A stretch of 64,000 bases of DNA, from NCBI GenBank assembly GCA_948567375.1, contig OX419755.1, positions 8,995,001 to 9,059,000 of the forward strand. The letters run 5' to 3'. Position 1 is the stretch's first letter. Every line of letters starts with the position of its first letter. This DNA comes from Lunularia cruciata. Taxonomy: Eukaryota; Streptophyta; Marchantiopsida; Lunulariales; Lunulariaceae. The position numbers were made by a program, and so were the translations under genes. Below are positions 35,511 to 47,701 of this stretch, in pieces. The notes below the pieces were generated by a model. It saw only the letters and a program-made list of their open reading frames with translations. It was not told where the DNA came from and searched no databases.

Positions 35511-38500
35511 TTGCACCTGATTTTCAGTTATAATTGAGCTTTACCACTGTCGAGAGCATGAACACCGGTACTATAGTTGTTTTTAAATTATGAAATATTA
35601 AAATAATACTTAAAATATTTATGACGTTGACACTAATGTTTCCTGGAGACAGAAGATATTCTTAAATAGATGAGTTTAAAGGGAAAAGTATTCTATAAGT
35701 AAATTATTTAGAGTTAATAGATTCAGATCTAAATTTTATTTATCATGTATTTGAGTAAAATTGTCAATAAGGCTCTCGGGTTTCTAAATGTGAACTGGCA
35801 TCGGTCTATTATGCTCTTGGACATGAGAAATAGACACTATTTTAATCATATTCTTTTTACCATATTCCAAAGCTTAGTCATCAAAATCTTTCTAAGTCTT
35901 ATAAATCAGAACTAAGTTACTATTTATTACTTACGTGTTCTCTTACAATAGAGCTCTAGGTAAAATGAAATATTATTCATTTCTTAAAAGAATATAAATC
36001 AAACTGAAGTGAATAATAAGCTATATATTTATATATACTTGCTTCCTCATCATGGTTAGTGGAACTATTAACCATCATAATTAGTAGAATTGTTAACCAT
36101 GTTAACAAGCATGAAAATCAAATTAGTTAAAATAATTTCACAAAATGAAAGAACGTAAAATTTGGAAATCTACATCAAAATTTATTCTACTTATTTACAT
36201 TCACATTATTTACCTACATACAGTTCTAAATTAAACGACATTAATAAAAGACATAGAAAGAATATATTGATATAAATGCTCTATACTCATTCGTTGAACT
36301 TTCTTTGCTTACTTCAACTAAAACAACATAATATCCTAGTTTTCTTGTATAGCAAGAACTATCAGTGTGTTTTGAGTCCATACTTAGAAAAAGCTATTTC
36401 TTTAATTAGCCCTCTAATTAGAACTATTACCTTTACTCTTGGGCAAAATATCGTTAGATTACATTAGATTATCTAGTTTGTATATTCTGGCAAAAAAATA
36501 TCATATGATAATTTGTCTTTTACCCAGAAGAATAATCATATACCTTCAAGAAGTTAGCAGTTGATGTTATAAAAAAATCTATATTAAAATACAAATAAGA
36601 CATTCCTTATAAAAGATTAAAATTTGAAGTAATATATAAAGTAAAGAAGATAGATCAGGAATTGACTAAAAAAAGCTCTAAATGCAATAGACTGCAATAG
36701 ACTGCAATAAACGTGGTGTTGTTTTTGCTTGAGATGGATCTAAACTTACTTCATAAATAAGCTAACAATTAACTTTCTAGTTGAATAACTTTCTAAATAG
36801 TTAAATTATAAAATAAGATTTAATAGATTAAAAAATATTTATATCTAAATTCAATAATAAGACTACTAATTTCTCTAGAATCTTTTCATGAAGGAAGATA
36901 AGGACAATTCTTAAACTCTCTAATTAACCTACAGATATAGAGTATTTTGCTATTTGAATGAAATAATAAGTAAAATGAATTACTAATTAGAATTAGATAT
37001 ACTATCTAGAATTCCTTTTAAATTTTAACCGGTATGATAATGATATATTAAAAGATAAAATATATAAAAATTCAGAAAATATTATATGAATAAACGTTTT
37101 TTTGATGTAGCCAGTCATCTATATTTTAAAGTAGTAACTCATATTAAGGGAACACAATTATAATACAATAGAGAATAAAAAATATAAAGAAAACAAGAAT
37201 GAAAGTAAAGAATTCTTTTCATATTTTTATAATATTATTTTTGATATATATAATAAAATTTCATTTTCATAAAATTTTCCGATTAAATTTATATTTATAT
37301 TTAAATAATTTATTGTTAAAGATATTTATCTTTCATTTCAAAAATATTTCTTCATAAAAACTAAAGAAAATTTTATTTTTTATTAAATGACCTCTTATTG
37401 CAAAAGTAATAATTAAACTGTAATACAACCTGAATTTTTCAAATAATGTCACTATTAATTAAAATATTCATCAATTCTTAGTGAAATCTAACATTGAAAG
37501 TAAAATTTTTACTCAATTAAGTATCTCTATAGTCACAAGAGAATATATTCTTTGGGATCATTAACTACACTTGTTCTTAAAGTTAATTCAACTAATTTTT
37601 CTAGAGAGTATTTTCAATACTTTCATGTATATTGATTGACTGGTTTGGATGGTATGACATAAAAGAGTCCATTTGGCCAAGCGATCAGACTTAATCCAAT
37701 ATATCACCTTTGTTCCATGACTTTAAACATAAAAAGAACATCATAAACCTTAGACTTGGATATTGAAGTATAGGAAAGACATAGATAAAGAAATAAGAGT
37801 CATCAGTATAACTCATACTGAAACTTGTTATTATTTTATGCGATTTTAGTTTCTAATAACATGTTGATTATTCTATAAATTAACCTATCGAAGTAACTCT
37901 GGTTTAATGAATATTTAATGTTAGTTTAATCTAATCATACATGTTCGTTGGAATATATTGGTTTACAAGTAAGATTAGATAATTCTAATAACTTTACAAA
38001 AAATTGTCATTATTTAGAAGTTATAAAAATCTATTTTCTTTTTTCTGAAATATTATAAATAAAATCTGAGATTATATTAAAAAATTAATAGAAAATATAC
38101 ATATACATAAATAAATAAAGGAATAAAATAAAAACACTCTCAAGTACTTATAATAGAAGATTTGAGTTTAATGTACCTACTATTTCTATAATACATCTTG
38201 ATTAGGACTACATTGTAGTTACGGTGTGTATATATATGCAGTAAGTATGTGTGGAGATCTTAGTATTTATAACAAGCTTTTATTTGTGAGACTTTTTGGT
38301 ATATATATATATATAAATTATTAATTAATTGTGGAGATCTTATTAATAGAGATTTTATTATTTACAACCAGACTTTGTGGAGATATTTATGGTAAAAAAT
38401 ATAAATAAAATACAATAATAATAAATTACATTAAATTATCAATTACTATTAATATTCTTATAAAATGTTCTATTGAAGCAACAATAAATGTGAGACAACA

Positions 38501-38624
38501 ATTCAATGAATGAAACAACAACATGACCTCTAATAAGACACTCTATGGTATATAGACATTCATTAAAGGTCCCACCAAATGGAAACTCTCACTTTGGTTG
38601 TCCAATAAGACAACTCCAAGTGTG
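35511..38624. other. Very AT-rich intergenic DNA
   Basis: No open frame longer than about 65 codons and no recognisable RNA, transposon end or tandem array beyond short AT runs. This separates the gene island from the retrotransposon nest. Confidence 0.7.
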
Positions 38625-39199
38625 TGTAATACTATATTATCTAGAGGTGAAATTGACTTGGTAACATCTAGAAGTATGTTATGTATGATGGACTAGGTAG
38701 ATTAGATAGAGGTGTCAACAAAAGAGTACTTCTACTAATAGAGCAAAATTTGAAATTAACTTGAAAATTTTAGAGCCAATTCTGGATTCCTAAACAAATG
38801 AATTAGAGCTCAAATTTTTTTTTTCCCTTTGCGGAAAAAGACTTGCTTCCCCTCCATTGTTTATCTCATCGAGATCTTTCCAAGGATACCTCACACACAT
38901 GATTTTGAGCTTCCTACAAGAAGTTTCCTTTAGATTCCCTCTGATCAAACTTGTTGGCCAACTAGATAGGAGAAGGACCAACACATCACCCATCCATACA
39001 ACTAATCTAAGGGTGTAGCTTGTTGACATGTCACCAATCCTTGTATTAGATCCAAGGGTGGAGCTTCATTTCAGGAGATCTTCTTTGCTACATAATAAAG
39101 AGAAGGTGCTCCTTTGGGGCATTGGAGGATTGAGTGTGAAGTTTGTATTTTATCTCTTGTATCTCTCTTGGAGAGTTCTCTTGTCCTCAAAGTATTACA
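38625..39199 (+). repeat. Family-B 5' LTR of B0 (shortened)
   Basis: TGTAATACT at 38625 to AGTATTACA at 39199, about 575 bases against 720-760 for other copies, so internal deletions are likely. It is followed by a degenerate initiator-Met primer site (ATGGTATGAAAG at 39200). Confidence 0.8.
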
Positions 39200-39340
39200 A
39201 TGGTATGAAAGTGGGTGTTTTCATCTCAGAGAGTGGATCACCACTCTTGGATGAACACATATTTTTGAAACTGAGTAATTTTGAGGAGAGAAAACATAAT
39301 ATAATTGTTAGATTTGGGGGTGTCTTAGAGAGAGGATGTG

Positions 39341-39562
39341 ATGGAGGCACCTAGATGGCAATTTCATGCACCTAGTTTTCCATTTTGGAATCCATTCCAT
39401 ATCAAGATTATGTACATCCAATGTGAGCAAATGAGAGTATCTCTTGTTTATCATTTTGGAGCAGAATTCATGGACAGAGTGATAAATTCTCCAAACCCAA
39501 TGATTCTACCTATGGTGGTATATGATAGAGAGTGGGACTTGAAAATCTACATTTTGTTATGA
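39341..39562 (+). CDS. Family-B leader ORF 1 (73 residues)
   Basis: A small ORF between the primer binding site and gag. It has the same 74-codon length, with stops, in copy B1 (60591-60812). The C-terminal half, with FGAEF, PMILPMVVYDREWD and IYILL, aligns with the 71-residue leader ORF of family A (FGQDF, PLILPVVTYGERW, CIYVLIN). Function unknown. No known gypsy domain is recognised. It is translated only if the element's genomic RNA is read from its first ATGs. Confidence 0.45.
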   Translation: MEAPRWQFHAPSFPFWNPFHIKIMYIQCEQMRVSLVYHFGAEFMDRVINSPNPMILPMVVYDREWDLKIYILL

Positions 39563-39566
39563 TGTT

Positions 39567-39746
39567 ATGGATCTGAATGTACAAAATCCTCACCCTTTCA
39601 ACACGCAAGTAGAAATCCATTATGTGGTTAGACCAAAAGTGATGTTTAGGGATTTTGTAGTCCACAATTTTGGTGAGGAATATTATCAATGGGTGATATC
39701 CTTTGAGGTACCAATGGTAGTTCTATTAGTTTGTGCTCCCTCCTAA
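39567..39746 (+). CDS. Family-B leader ORF 2 (59 residues)
   Basis: A second small ORF begins five bases after ORF 1 ends. It contains RPKVMFRDFVVHNFGEEYYQ. The matching part of copy B1 (60812-60990) shows RPKGMFRDFIVKNFGEEYYQ, but is broken by stops. It resembles ORF 1 around the FGxE motif, so the two may be an old tandem duplication. Function unknown. Confidence 0.4.
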   Translation: MDLNVQNPHPFNTQVEIHYVVRPKVMFRDFVVHNFGEEYYQWVISFEVPMVVLLVCAPS

Positions 39747-39810
39747 GTGATCATATTACCCTCTATTGAAGTAGTAAATAGCAATTGAACATTGGCCATG
39801 TGTAGGAATC

Positions 39811-40816
39811 ATGGATCCACAACAAGAGTTGATGCAAGGAATGCAGGTGATATTGAACAAGTTTTGAAAGATCAAGATGCCCATGGAGAAATTTCAGAGT
39901 CAAGTATGTACCATCAAGAATGATCAAGTAATGCAAGCAAGGGAGCCATTCCAACAACTAACACCAATGATCAAAGTACATAGAGAGTTACTCATGCCAA
40001 GGACATTGATCATAGTCAACAACCAAGCCACATTGTTACTACAAATAAAAAAGACTTGCAACATTGAGCTATACAAGGAAAAATGTTCCATGGGAGTTGT
40101 GGAAAATCAGATTTTCAAGAATGAATTGATATCTTTGATTGTTCAAAACTGAGATCATTGATCATTCCGTAGGGGTGTTTGCGTGTGGGTACTTGACCGA
40201 TAAGCCCCTCACATGGTATGATGATTGTGAATGATCATTATTGGTAGAAGGAAGAGAGGTCACTTGGACAGCTAGGCAAGAAGGGCTGCTCAAGAATTTC
40301 CAATATGTGGATTTTGTGCAAATGGCCCAAACCAAACTTTAGGAGTTGAAGTAGCAAAATAATATACAAGAATACATGGAGGTATTTCTTGATCTACATG
40401 TTGTGGTAGCCAATATGAGTCTAGCCAAAGCTCTTGATAATTTCAAAAGGGAATTAAAAAAGCAAATTTGTCAAGAGTTTAGGGTTTAGGGTAATGGTAC
40501 AAAATCCTTGCACTATTTTTGAAGCCATTGCTTGCGCTCAAAGAATAGCAAGGGTGCTTGGAGGAGGTAAAGCAATAATACTGATGCAAAATTATTGGGT
40601 TGAGACACACTATCTTGGAGGACCAGTTCCTATGGAATTGTGCAACATTTGGTTTTAAGACCAAGGAGCAATATCCCTCTAAGGAGAATGTAGACGGATC
40701 AAAGAAAGAAGAGAAGGAGTTCCATGAGGAGAAGAGGCTAGAGCAGACAACAACATTGCTATAATTGTGGCCAAATTGAGCACAAAACCATCAATTGCCA
40801 TGCTTGTCATCTTAGA
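39811..40816 (+). pseudogene. Family-B gag remnant of B0
   Basis: Starts with MDPQ at 39811 and keeps the alpha-helical gag pattern in pieces, with many stops. A zinc-knuckle-like HCYNCGQIEHK stretch is visible near 40748-40790 in broken frame. Interrupted at 40817 by element A1. Confidence 0.7.
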
Positions 40817-41227
40817 GGTAACAATATAGAGTTTAGCAACAAAGTTTGTTAGAGCTAATGAAGTAGTGAATAAGCCAAATTAGCCTAGAATATTCCAAAA
40901 GTATCTAGGAAGCTTCCTAGCTAGCTTAGCTTGCACCCCCAAGTAAGTAGCTTCTAGAAGGAAGCCTCTAGAAGCTTCCAACTAGCTTAGCTTGCAAGCC
41001 AAATAAGCAATTCTAAAAGGAAGCTTCTTGAGAAGCTTCTTGGTTAACTTGGCTTGCACTCCAAGAAAGTGGCTTAAGAAAGCTTCTTGAGAAGTTTCTT
41101 AAGAGCCTTGTATGCTCTCTATAAATACTAGAACCAAAGCTCATGCTATTTTGAGTTTATCCACATTCAAGTGTCCCAATGTGATCTTCCATTCTCCTAT
41201 TTCTCTCCTCTATCTTGGTCTTTTACA
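40817..41227 (+). repeat. Family-A 5' LTR of A1
   Basis: GGTAACAATATAG at 40817 (family TGTAACA, first base changed) to TCTTTTACA at 41227. A primer site TTGGTATTAGAGTAGG follows at 41228, a decayed initiator-Met match. The heat-shock-like array at 40961-40978 has one unit altered (TTC to CTC). A TATAAATA box is present near 41121. Confidence 0.92.
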
Positions 41228-41249
41228 TTGGTATTAGAGTAGGAATGGG

Positions 41250-41465
41250 ATGTATGGAATTTATGGACCACTAAATCCATCTCCCCCAAACCATTGGGAT
41301 TTTCATATCCAAGTATTACCCAAGCATTGTTTCACACGATTCATCACCTCATGCTTTGGGCAAGATTTTCTACATGCGATCACCTTGTTTGAAGAACCCT
41401 TGATACTTCCAATTGTAACTTATGGAGAACAACATACATACTGCATCTATGTGTTAATAAATTAG
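41250..41465 (+). CDS. Family-A leader ORF (71 residues), copy A1
   Basis: A small ORF with ATG 23 bases after the LTR, the same length as in A3 (48516-48731). It contains HWDFHIQVLPKH, FGQDFL and a tail TYGE...CIYVLIN. It ends 32 bases before gag. No known function; conserved length despite decay elsewhere suggests it was once translated. Confidence 0.5.
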   Translation: MYGIYGPLNPSPPNHWDFHIQVLPKHCFTRFITSCFGQDFLHAITLFEEPLILPIVTYGEQHTYCIYVLIN

Positions 41466-41497
41466 ATAATTGGGAGTAGTGGGATAGAGTAGTAGCC

Positions 41498-42428
41498 ATG
41501 GCGGCAATACCCGACATTATCATTACTATGCAACAACAAATCAAGCACCTTACTCAATTGTTGGATGAACAAGACCATCAATGACAAGAACTTATAGAGA
41601 GAGCACCAATTCAAGATGAAGAAGATTGAATCCGATTTCCAAAACCCAAGGTGTTTGAAGGCAAGAATCTCCCAAGCACAGTGAAGAATTTTGTGTTTAA
41701 CTACAAACATTACTTTAAAGCTATCAATCTTCAAGATGAATGGAAACAAATTCTCTTGGCTTCTAGCCAATTGGATGGCGTTGCAAAACTTTAGTGGCAA
41801 TTCCAAGTGGAGCAAGCTGAACAACAAATTGTTGCACCAATCTTGATGTGAGAAAAATTCAAGAATGCAATACTTGGTCAATTTAAAGTTATAAATGCCA
41901 TAGGAGCCACACTAGATAAGTCGGCAAAGTTGAAGCAGATTGGCTTTATAAGGAGCTACATCACGCAATTTCAAAACATCATCATACAAATTATAGATAT
42001 ACAAGAAGGTGAATTTTTGGATCCATTTGTGAAGGGCTTGAAGTCATGAACTAAATTGGAGGTGACCATGCGGGAGCCACAAAATGTGGAAGAAACCATG
42101 TAGTTGGTTGAGTGCTTTGATTCCTTGGTTGCAACAACTTGGTCTTGACCTGACCTACATAGAACCTACTAATACACTACACACGGGTGGAGGAATTGGC
42201 ACCAATGGAGATCTATTCTATCCAATGAAGACCACTTGGTATAGCGGATAGAGAAAGATTACGACAAAATAATGGTTGTTTTTATTGTGGCCAAGTTGGA
42301 CATCACATTGTTTAATGTCAATTTAAGAATGGGTAATCTTGATAAATTTCCCAAATGGAGTCTGTGGAGCACATTGATTAGGGAAATTATGAATCTTAGT
42401 AGGAAATTTTGAGCCACATGCTGGGAAC
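41498..42428 (+). pseudogene. Family-A gag remnant of A1
   Basis: Starts MAAIPDII at 41498. It has FPKPKVFEGKNLPSTV and the Leu-rich ILLASSQLDGVAKL block, then stops at several TGG and CGA sites. A CX2CX4HX4C zinc knuckle is expected near 42280-42320 and is partly decayed. Confidence 0.75.
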
Positions 42429-43110
42429 TTGATTAGTTCCAATGAGATTGAAGGCTCAACCTATGCAAGTTTGCTTCACTTGCAAGGTACAAGATCTAAT
42501 CGTGGTTGTAGGATTTTGGTTGATTTTGGAAGTTCAAAGAATTGTATGTTTATGCAATTAGCAAAAAAATTGAGTATTCCTATCAAGCCAATAATTGAAA
42601 GTAGATTGATGATGGCGGATGATAGAAAGGGTTTTGCATTTTGTACCTTGTATCCTATTACCTTCAAGACTAGAAAGGAGTATTTGGAGTGTATGAGGTT
42701 TGTAGTGGCACCTCTACACTATGATTTAGTTCTAAGACTACCTTGGCTTGAACGTCATAAGGTTCACTTTGATTGGACCCGACAACAAATTCAATTACAA
42801 CACCAAGGTAAGAATTTATGATTAAGTTGTTTGGGACCTTTGAGTAAGACACCTAAGAATAGCCAATCCCAAGATGTGAAGTTTGTAAAGAAAGCAACTA
42901 TAGAGCAAGCTTTGAAGGAAGAGAAGTCTCGAGATAGGAAGTTTGTAAGGAAAGCAGCCATAGAGCAAGCCTTGAAGGAAGTGAAGTCCCAAGGTGGGAA
43001 GTTTGTCAAGAAAGCAGCCATAGAGCAAACCTTGAAAGAAGATAGGTCCCTAGATGGGAAGTTTGTTAGTGAAGAAACTATAGAGCAAACTTTGGAAGAA
43101 GATAAGTCTA
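42429..43110 (+). pseudogene. Family-A protease and 20-residue repeat linker of A1
   Basis: The open frame 42429-42821 contains the retropepsin region, but the active-site DSGSS reads DFGSS, so the enzyme is probably dead. After a stop, 42831-43163 encodes four tandem 20-residue units (pattern S-x-D-x-K-F-V-x-K-A-x-IEQAL-K-E), one more than A2 or A3. Confidence 0.78.
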
Positions 43111-43179
43111 TTTTTATGGTGTGGATCAAGTTGATTGCACAAGGAGAATATGAGGAGAGTTAGGAACCTCATTGAGCAA

Positions 43180-43677
43180 TGGTTGATCAAATAGTTTAGG
43201 AGTTTACGGATGTGATTCTGAATGATCTACCAAAGGGATTACCCTTTATCTTGGTATGCCCTTCAAGATTGAGTTATTACCAAGGAGTACTCTAGTGAGA
43301 AGACCAATCTATTTGTTCTCACCAAAGAAGTTGGAGGAGTTGCAAACAACACTCACGGAACTATAAGAGAAGGATTTCATACAATATAGTACATCTCCTT
43401 GGGGAGCACCAATACTATTGGTTCCAAGGAAGGATGGAGGCTTTAGTTTTATATTGATTATTGTGGGCTCAATAAATAAACAATGAAGAATGCATACCAC
43501 TTGCCTTGAATTGATGACTTGCTTGATCAATTGAGTGGAGCACAATACTACTCTAAGTTAGATCTTTGCAATGGCTACTAGCAAATTCTTATTGATAGGG
43601 AGGATGTGCAAAAGATTACCTTTTGCACAAGGTATGGACGTTTTGAATGGAAAAATCTACCTTTTGGGGCCACTAAT
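43180..43677 (+). pseudogene. Family-A reverse transcriptase, 5' part (A1)
   Basis: Blocks matching LPKGLPF, DDLLDQLSGA and TRYGRFEWKNLPFGATN are seen in broken frames. The frame is cut at 43677 by A2 and resumes at 54917 with NAPIVFMDQMHWV. Confidence 0.8.
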
Positions 43678-44103
43678 TGTAAAAGACCGAATCCGAGGAG
43701 AGAAATAGGAGAATGGAAACTCACATTGGGACACTTGAATGAGGGAAAACTCCAAATGCCTAGCATGAGCTTTGGCTTTGGTATTTATAGGTAGCATACA
43801 AGGCCCTTGAGAAGCTTCTCAAGAAGCTTCCTCAAGCCGCTTTCTTAGAGTGCAAGCCAAGTTAACTAGGAAGCTTCTCAAGAAGCTTCCTTCTAGAAGC
43901 CGCCTACTTGGCGTGCAAGCTAAGCTAGTTGGAAGCTTCTAGAAGCTTCCTTCTAAAAGCTACTTACTTAAGGTGCAAGCTAAGCTAACCAGGAAGCTTC
44001 CCAAGAAGCTTCCTAGATACTTCCGGAATATTCTAGGCTAATTTGTTTGATGTGCTACTTCGTGAGCCCGACTGACTTTGTCGCTAAACTCCATATTGTT
44101 ACA
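43678..44103 (-). repeat. Family-A 3' LTR of A2
   Basis: On the plus strand it reads TGTAAAAGACCG ... ATATTGTTACA, the reverse complement of the family LTR. The purine tract (complement of ttcccccgccgc) abuts at 44104. The four-unit heat-shock-like array is intact at 43932-43949. Confidence 0.94.
43932..43949. promoter_or_regulatory. Heat-shock-element array in A2 3' LTR
   Basis: GAAGCTTCTAGAAGCTTC: four alternating GAA/TTC units at perfect 5-base spacing, the canonical binding site of heat-shock factors. The site is seen directly; heat response is inferred. Confidence 0.6.
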
Positions 44104-44169
44104 TATTCCCCCGCCGCTAGTTGGTGACATCCTCGTCGCCAGTGAAGCTTCGAATTCCTGGATGGCCGT

Positions 44170-45310
44170 CTATGCATTTTGGAGGTGAGAAAGAGGTTCC
44201 CATGTGGCATCATGAAGGGGATACCCTTTCCAAAGGACCTTGTTCTCCGTATGTTGGCGACGGCCTCGTTGAATGTCGCGACGTGCAAGGATACGATCAA
44301 CTTTGTACTCCTCATGATCATTGATAGGGATAGGAAGAGGGGGAGGTTGGACTTGAGAGGAAAAGGAAGAGGGGTTAGGAACAAAGGGTTTCAACTTAGA
44401 AACATGAAAGACAGGATGGATATGCATGTGACAAGGCAAGGCAAGACGATAAGCAACAAGAGAGACAATTTGGGTGTTATCAAAGCGTCCTATCCAATTA
44501 GGGGCAAGTTTACAAACTTGGGTATCGAGTGGGAGAGGGAGGTTACTAGAGGATAGCATGACTTTATCACCGACTTCAAAGGTGAGATCTTGGTGATGGT
44601 GGTCCGCATATTGTTTTTGGCGATTCTGAGCAACAAGGAGGTGAGATTTGGCTTGTTGGAGAGATTGGGATATAGTGGTCAAGAATGTGGAATTATGAGG
44701 AACCTAAGATGGAGGGGGAGCAAGAAGAGAATCTGGAACAAGCGGATCTTGGCCAAAATTGAGAAAGAAAGGAGAGAATCCGGTGCTTGCTTGTTTGGAA
44801 TTGTTGTAGGCAAATTTGGCAACGGTAAGACATTCATCCCAATTGGTATGGTGGACATTGACAAAGGCATGCAACATATCCTCCAATGTACGATTGCACG
44901 TTTGGTTTGTCCATCAATTTGAGGATGATATGCCGTGGACAAAGCAAGCTTGGTGCCGAGTATCTAAAAGAGTGCTTGCCAAAACTTCCTGATAAAGCAA
45001 GGGTCACGGTTGGAGATGAGTACGTGTGGCATTCCATGATGCTTGAAGACATTGTCGAGTAGATTTGCGCTAAGGTTGGAGCATCCACGGTATCACAGGT
45101 TGGTGCCAAGTGGATTTGCTTACTAAGCTTATCCACAAACACCACTATGGCGGTGTGTCCTTGTTTTGTCTTTGGCAAGGATATGATGAGATCCAAGTTC
45201 ACATGCTCCCAACGAGCTAATGGAATGGCAAGCGGTTGAAGGAGTCCACCCGGCTTCTGGTTGCTGGCCTTGTTACGTTGGCAGCTCTCACACAATTGGA
45301 CAAATTCTCA
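44170..45310 (-). pseudogene. Family-A integrase and chromodomain of A2
   Basis: Frames 45295-44834, 44886-44704 and 44682-44170 together cover the C-x2-C zinc part (CESCQRNKASNQKPGG), the first catalytic Asp region DLIISLPKTKQGH, and a degraded DGQT block where the catalytic Glu of DGQTERAN is not kept (DGQTKRAI). The C-terminus carries a good chromodomain with VDRILARRDIQRGRRQHT, VLWKGYPLHDATWEPLSHL. Stops and shifts break it into three pieces. Confidence 0.82.
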
Positions 45311-46096
45311 AACATCTCGTGTCATGTTGGGCCACCACCATTGACATTGGAGGGTACCCAAGGTCTTGTCCACACCCATGTGACCAGCAATGGGTAAATC
45401 ATGGGCTTCTTGAAAGCGCACAAGTTGAAGATCACTTTTGGCTACAACATAGATCCGGTCCGCATGGAATAGAAGGCCTTCCTTGAAGGAGAAGGTGTTG
45501 TTCTCCTTGTCACCTGTTGTTAGCCGACCATGTACCATTTGGAAGAAGGGATCTTGCTGTAGAGCTAACCGAAACTTGTTATGAATCTTGGGATCAAGTG
45601 ACATCGTCGTAATTGCTACCGTGATGAGAGGAAGAGACTTCAAATCAGGTCGTCGTGATAGAACATTAGGGATGACATGGAACCGACCTGGTTTGTACTC
45701 AAGTTTGATGTCGAACAATTGGAGTTGCTCTTCCCATCGATGATGTCGACTCTTCATGTGCTCTAGGTGTAAGATCTGCAACAATGGCTTGTGATTAGTT
45801 CACATGATCACTTGTTTTCCCAAGAGATAATACCTCCATACCTTGGTGGCATATACCATTGCAAGTTGTTCCCAATCTCAAGCAGAGTAATTTCTTTCAG
45901 TTGTATTTAGTCGGTGAGACACAAAGGCAATAGGATGTAGTCTATCTGGAAATTCTTGTTGCAACACAACTCCAATTGCAAAGTTAGAAGCATCAAAATC
46001 AACCACACAAGGTAGTTGAGGATCATATGGTTGAAGAATGGGTCTTGAAGACACCATATGCTTTAACTTCTGGAATGCTTCTTCATGCTTAGTGGT
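45308..46096 (-). pseudogene. Family-A RNase H and linker to integrase of A2
   Basis: The frame 45784-45308 has LEHMKSRHHRWEEQLQLFD, EYKPGRFHVIPNVLSRR and the H-x-H integrase start GHMGVDKTLGTLQ. The part 45785-46096 (RNase H N-terminal half with VDFDASNF) has in-frame stops. Confidence 0.8.
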
Positions 46097-46800
46097 TCAT
46101 TGGAAGCTCGAGTTCTTTCCCAAGAGGTCAATCAATGGTGCAACCACGTGAGCATAATAGTGGATGAACCGTCGGTAAAAACTAGCCAATCCATTGAATG
46201 CTCGTACTTTGGTAGCATCCTTTGGGGTAGGCCAATCAGTAATGGCCTTGATCTTCTCTTCTTCCATCTTGATCCCCTTTGATGAGATCTTATGACCCAA
46301 GAAGGTAACCTCCTTTTGCCAAAAAGCACACTTTGACTTCTTGCAGTAAAATTTCCACTGTTGTAGTCGTCTTAGGACTTCTCGCACATGATTCCTATGT
46401 TCTGCTTCTGTCTTACTATAGATTAAAATATCATCTAAGAATACTACCACGGACTGAGCCAATAGTCCCTCCAACACCCAATGCATCTGATCCATGAAGA
46501 CTATTGGAGCATTAGTGAGTCCGAAAGGTAGAACTCTCCACTCAAAATGTCCATACCTTGTGCAAAAGGCAGTCTTTTGCTTGTCCTCTCCTTCAATAGG
46601 AATTTGCCAATAGCCACTACGAAGATCTAGCTTGGAAAAGTAGCGTGCTCCACTTAATTGATCAAGTAGGTCATCGATCCAAGGCAAGGGATATGCATTC
46701 TTCACAGTTTGCTTATTGAGCTCACGGTAATCAATACAGAAACAAAGTCCTCCATCCTTCTTTGGAACAAATAGTACCAGTGCTCCCCATGGAAAGGTAC
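46097..46800 (-). pseudogene. Family-A reverse transcriptase core of A2
   Basis: A 202-codon open stretch (46705-46097) holds most RT blocks: PLPWIDDLLDQLSGARYFSK, LDLRSGYWQIPI, FCTRYGHFEWRVLPFGLTNA and catalytic VVFLDDILIYS, then FLGHKISSKGI and the start of RNase H. It is the best-preserved RT core of the minus-strand copy; the N-terminal RT part is in a separate frame. Confidence 0.85.
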
Positions 46801-46804
46801 TGTG

Positions 46805-47290
46805 TCATATGAAATCCTTCTCCAACGACTTTGTAAGTGTTGTTTGCAACTCCTCCAACTCCTTTGGTGAGAGCCGATAGATTGGTCTACTCATTGGAGT
46901 ACTCCCTGGCAATAACTCGATCTTGAAAGGCATACCTCGATCAAAGAGTAATCCCTTTGGCAGATCATCCGAAAACACATCTGCAAACTCCTGAACTATC
47001 CGATCAACCATTGCTTGATGCGGCACTTGGCCCTCCTCAGATTGTTCTTGTGCAATCGGCTTGATCCACACTGCGAATACAGACTTATCTTCCTCCAAAG
47101 CTTGCTCTATGGCTACTTCATTAACAAACTTCTCTTCTAGGGACTCATCTCTCTTCCAAGATTGCTCCATGGTTGCCTTCTTGGCAAACTTCCCATATTG
47201 GGACTCATCTCTCTTCCAGATTTGCTCTATGGCTACCTTCGTAACAAACTTCCCATCTTGGGACTGACTATTCTTAGGTGTCTTACTCAA
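46805..47290 (-). pseudogene. Family-A protease-RT linker with three repeats, and RT N-terminus (A2)
   Basis: The 161-codon frame begins with three 20-residue units (SQDGKFVTKVAIEQ, SQYGKFAKKATMEQ, SLEEKFVNEVAIEQ), then FADVFSDDLPKGL and the RT entry block LPGSTPMSRPIYRLSPKEL. It breaks before the next RT block. Confidence 0.82.
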
Positions 47291-47308
47291 AGATGCCAGA
47301 CAACCTAA

Positions 47309-47701
47309 TCAGAAATTCCTACCTTGGTGTTGTACTTGAATTTGACGTCGGGTCCAATTGAATTGAACCTTATGACGTTCAAGCCAAGGTAGACCCAAAA
47401 TGATATCATAGTGTAGAGGTGCCACTACAAACCTCATACACTCCAAATACTCCTTCCCAATCTTGAAGGTAACAAGATGCGAGGTGCGGAATGCGGAACC
47501 TTTTCTACCATCCGCCATCATCAAACTACTTCCAATCACTAGCTTGATAGGAATACCCAATTCCTTTGCTACTTGCATAGACATGCAATTCTTTGAGCTT
47601 CCAGAATCAACCAAAATCCTACAACCCCGATTAGATATCATACCTTGCAAGTGAAGTAGACTTTCATAGGTCAAGCCTTCAATCCCATTGGAACTAATCA
47701 A
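47309..47701 (-). pseudogene. Family-A protease of A2
   Basis: A 130-codon open stretch with the retropepsin active site ILVDSGSSKNCMS and the flap/C-terminal block IILGLPWLERHKVQFNW. The domain looks intact, but is disconnected from gag and RT by stops. Confidence 0.82.

Noticed and set aside
36000-38600. Matrix-attachment region or centromeric repeat
   Set aside because: Only general AT-richness is visible, with no tandem satellite unit.
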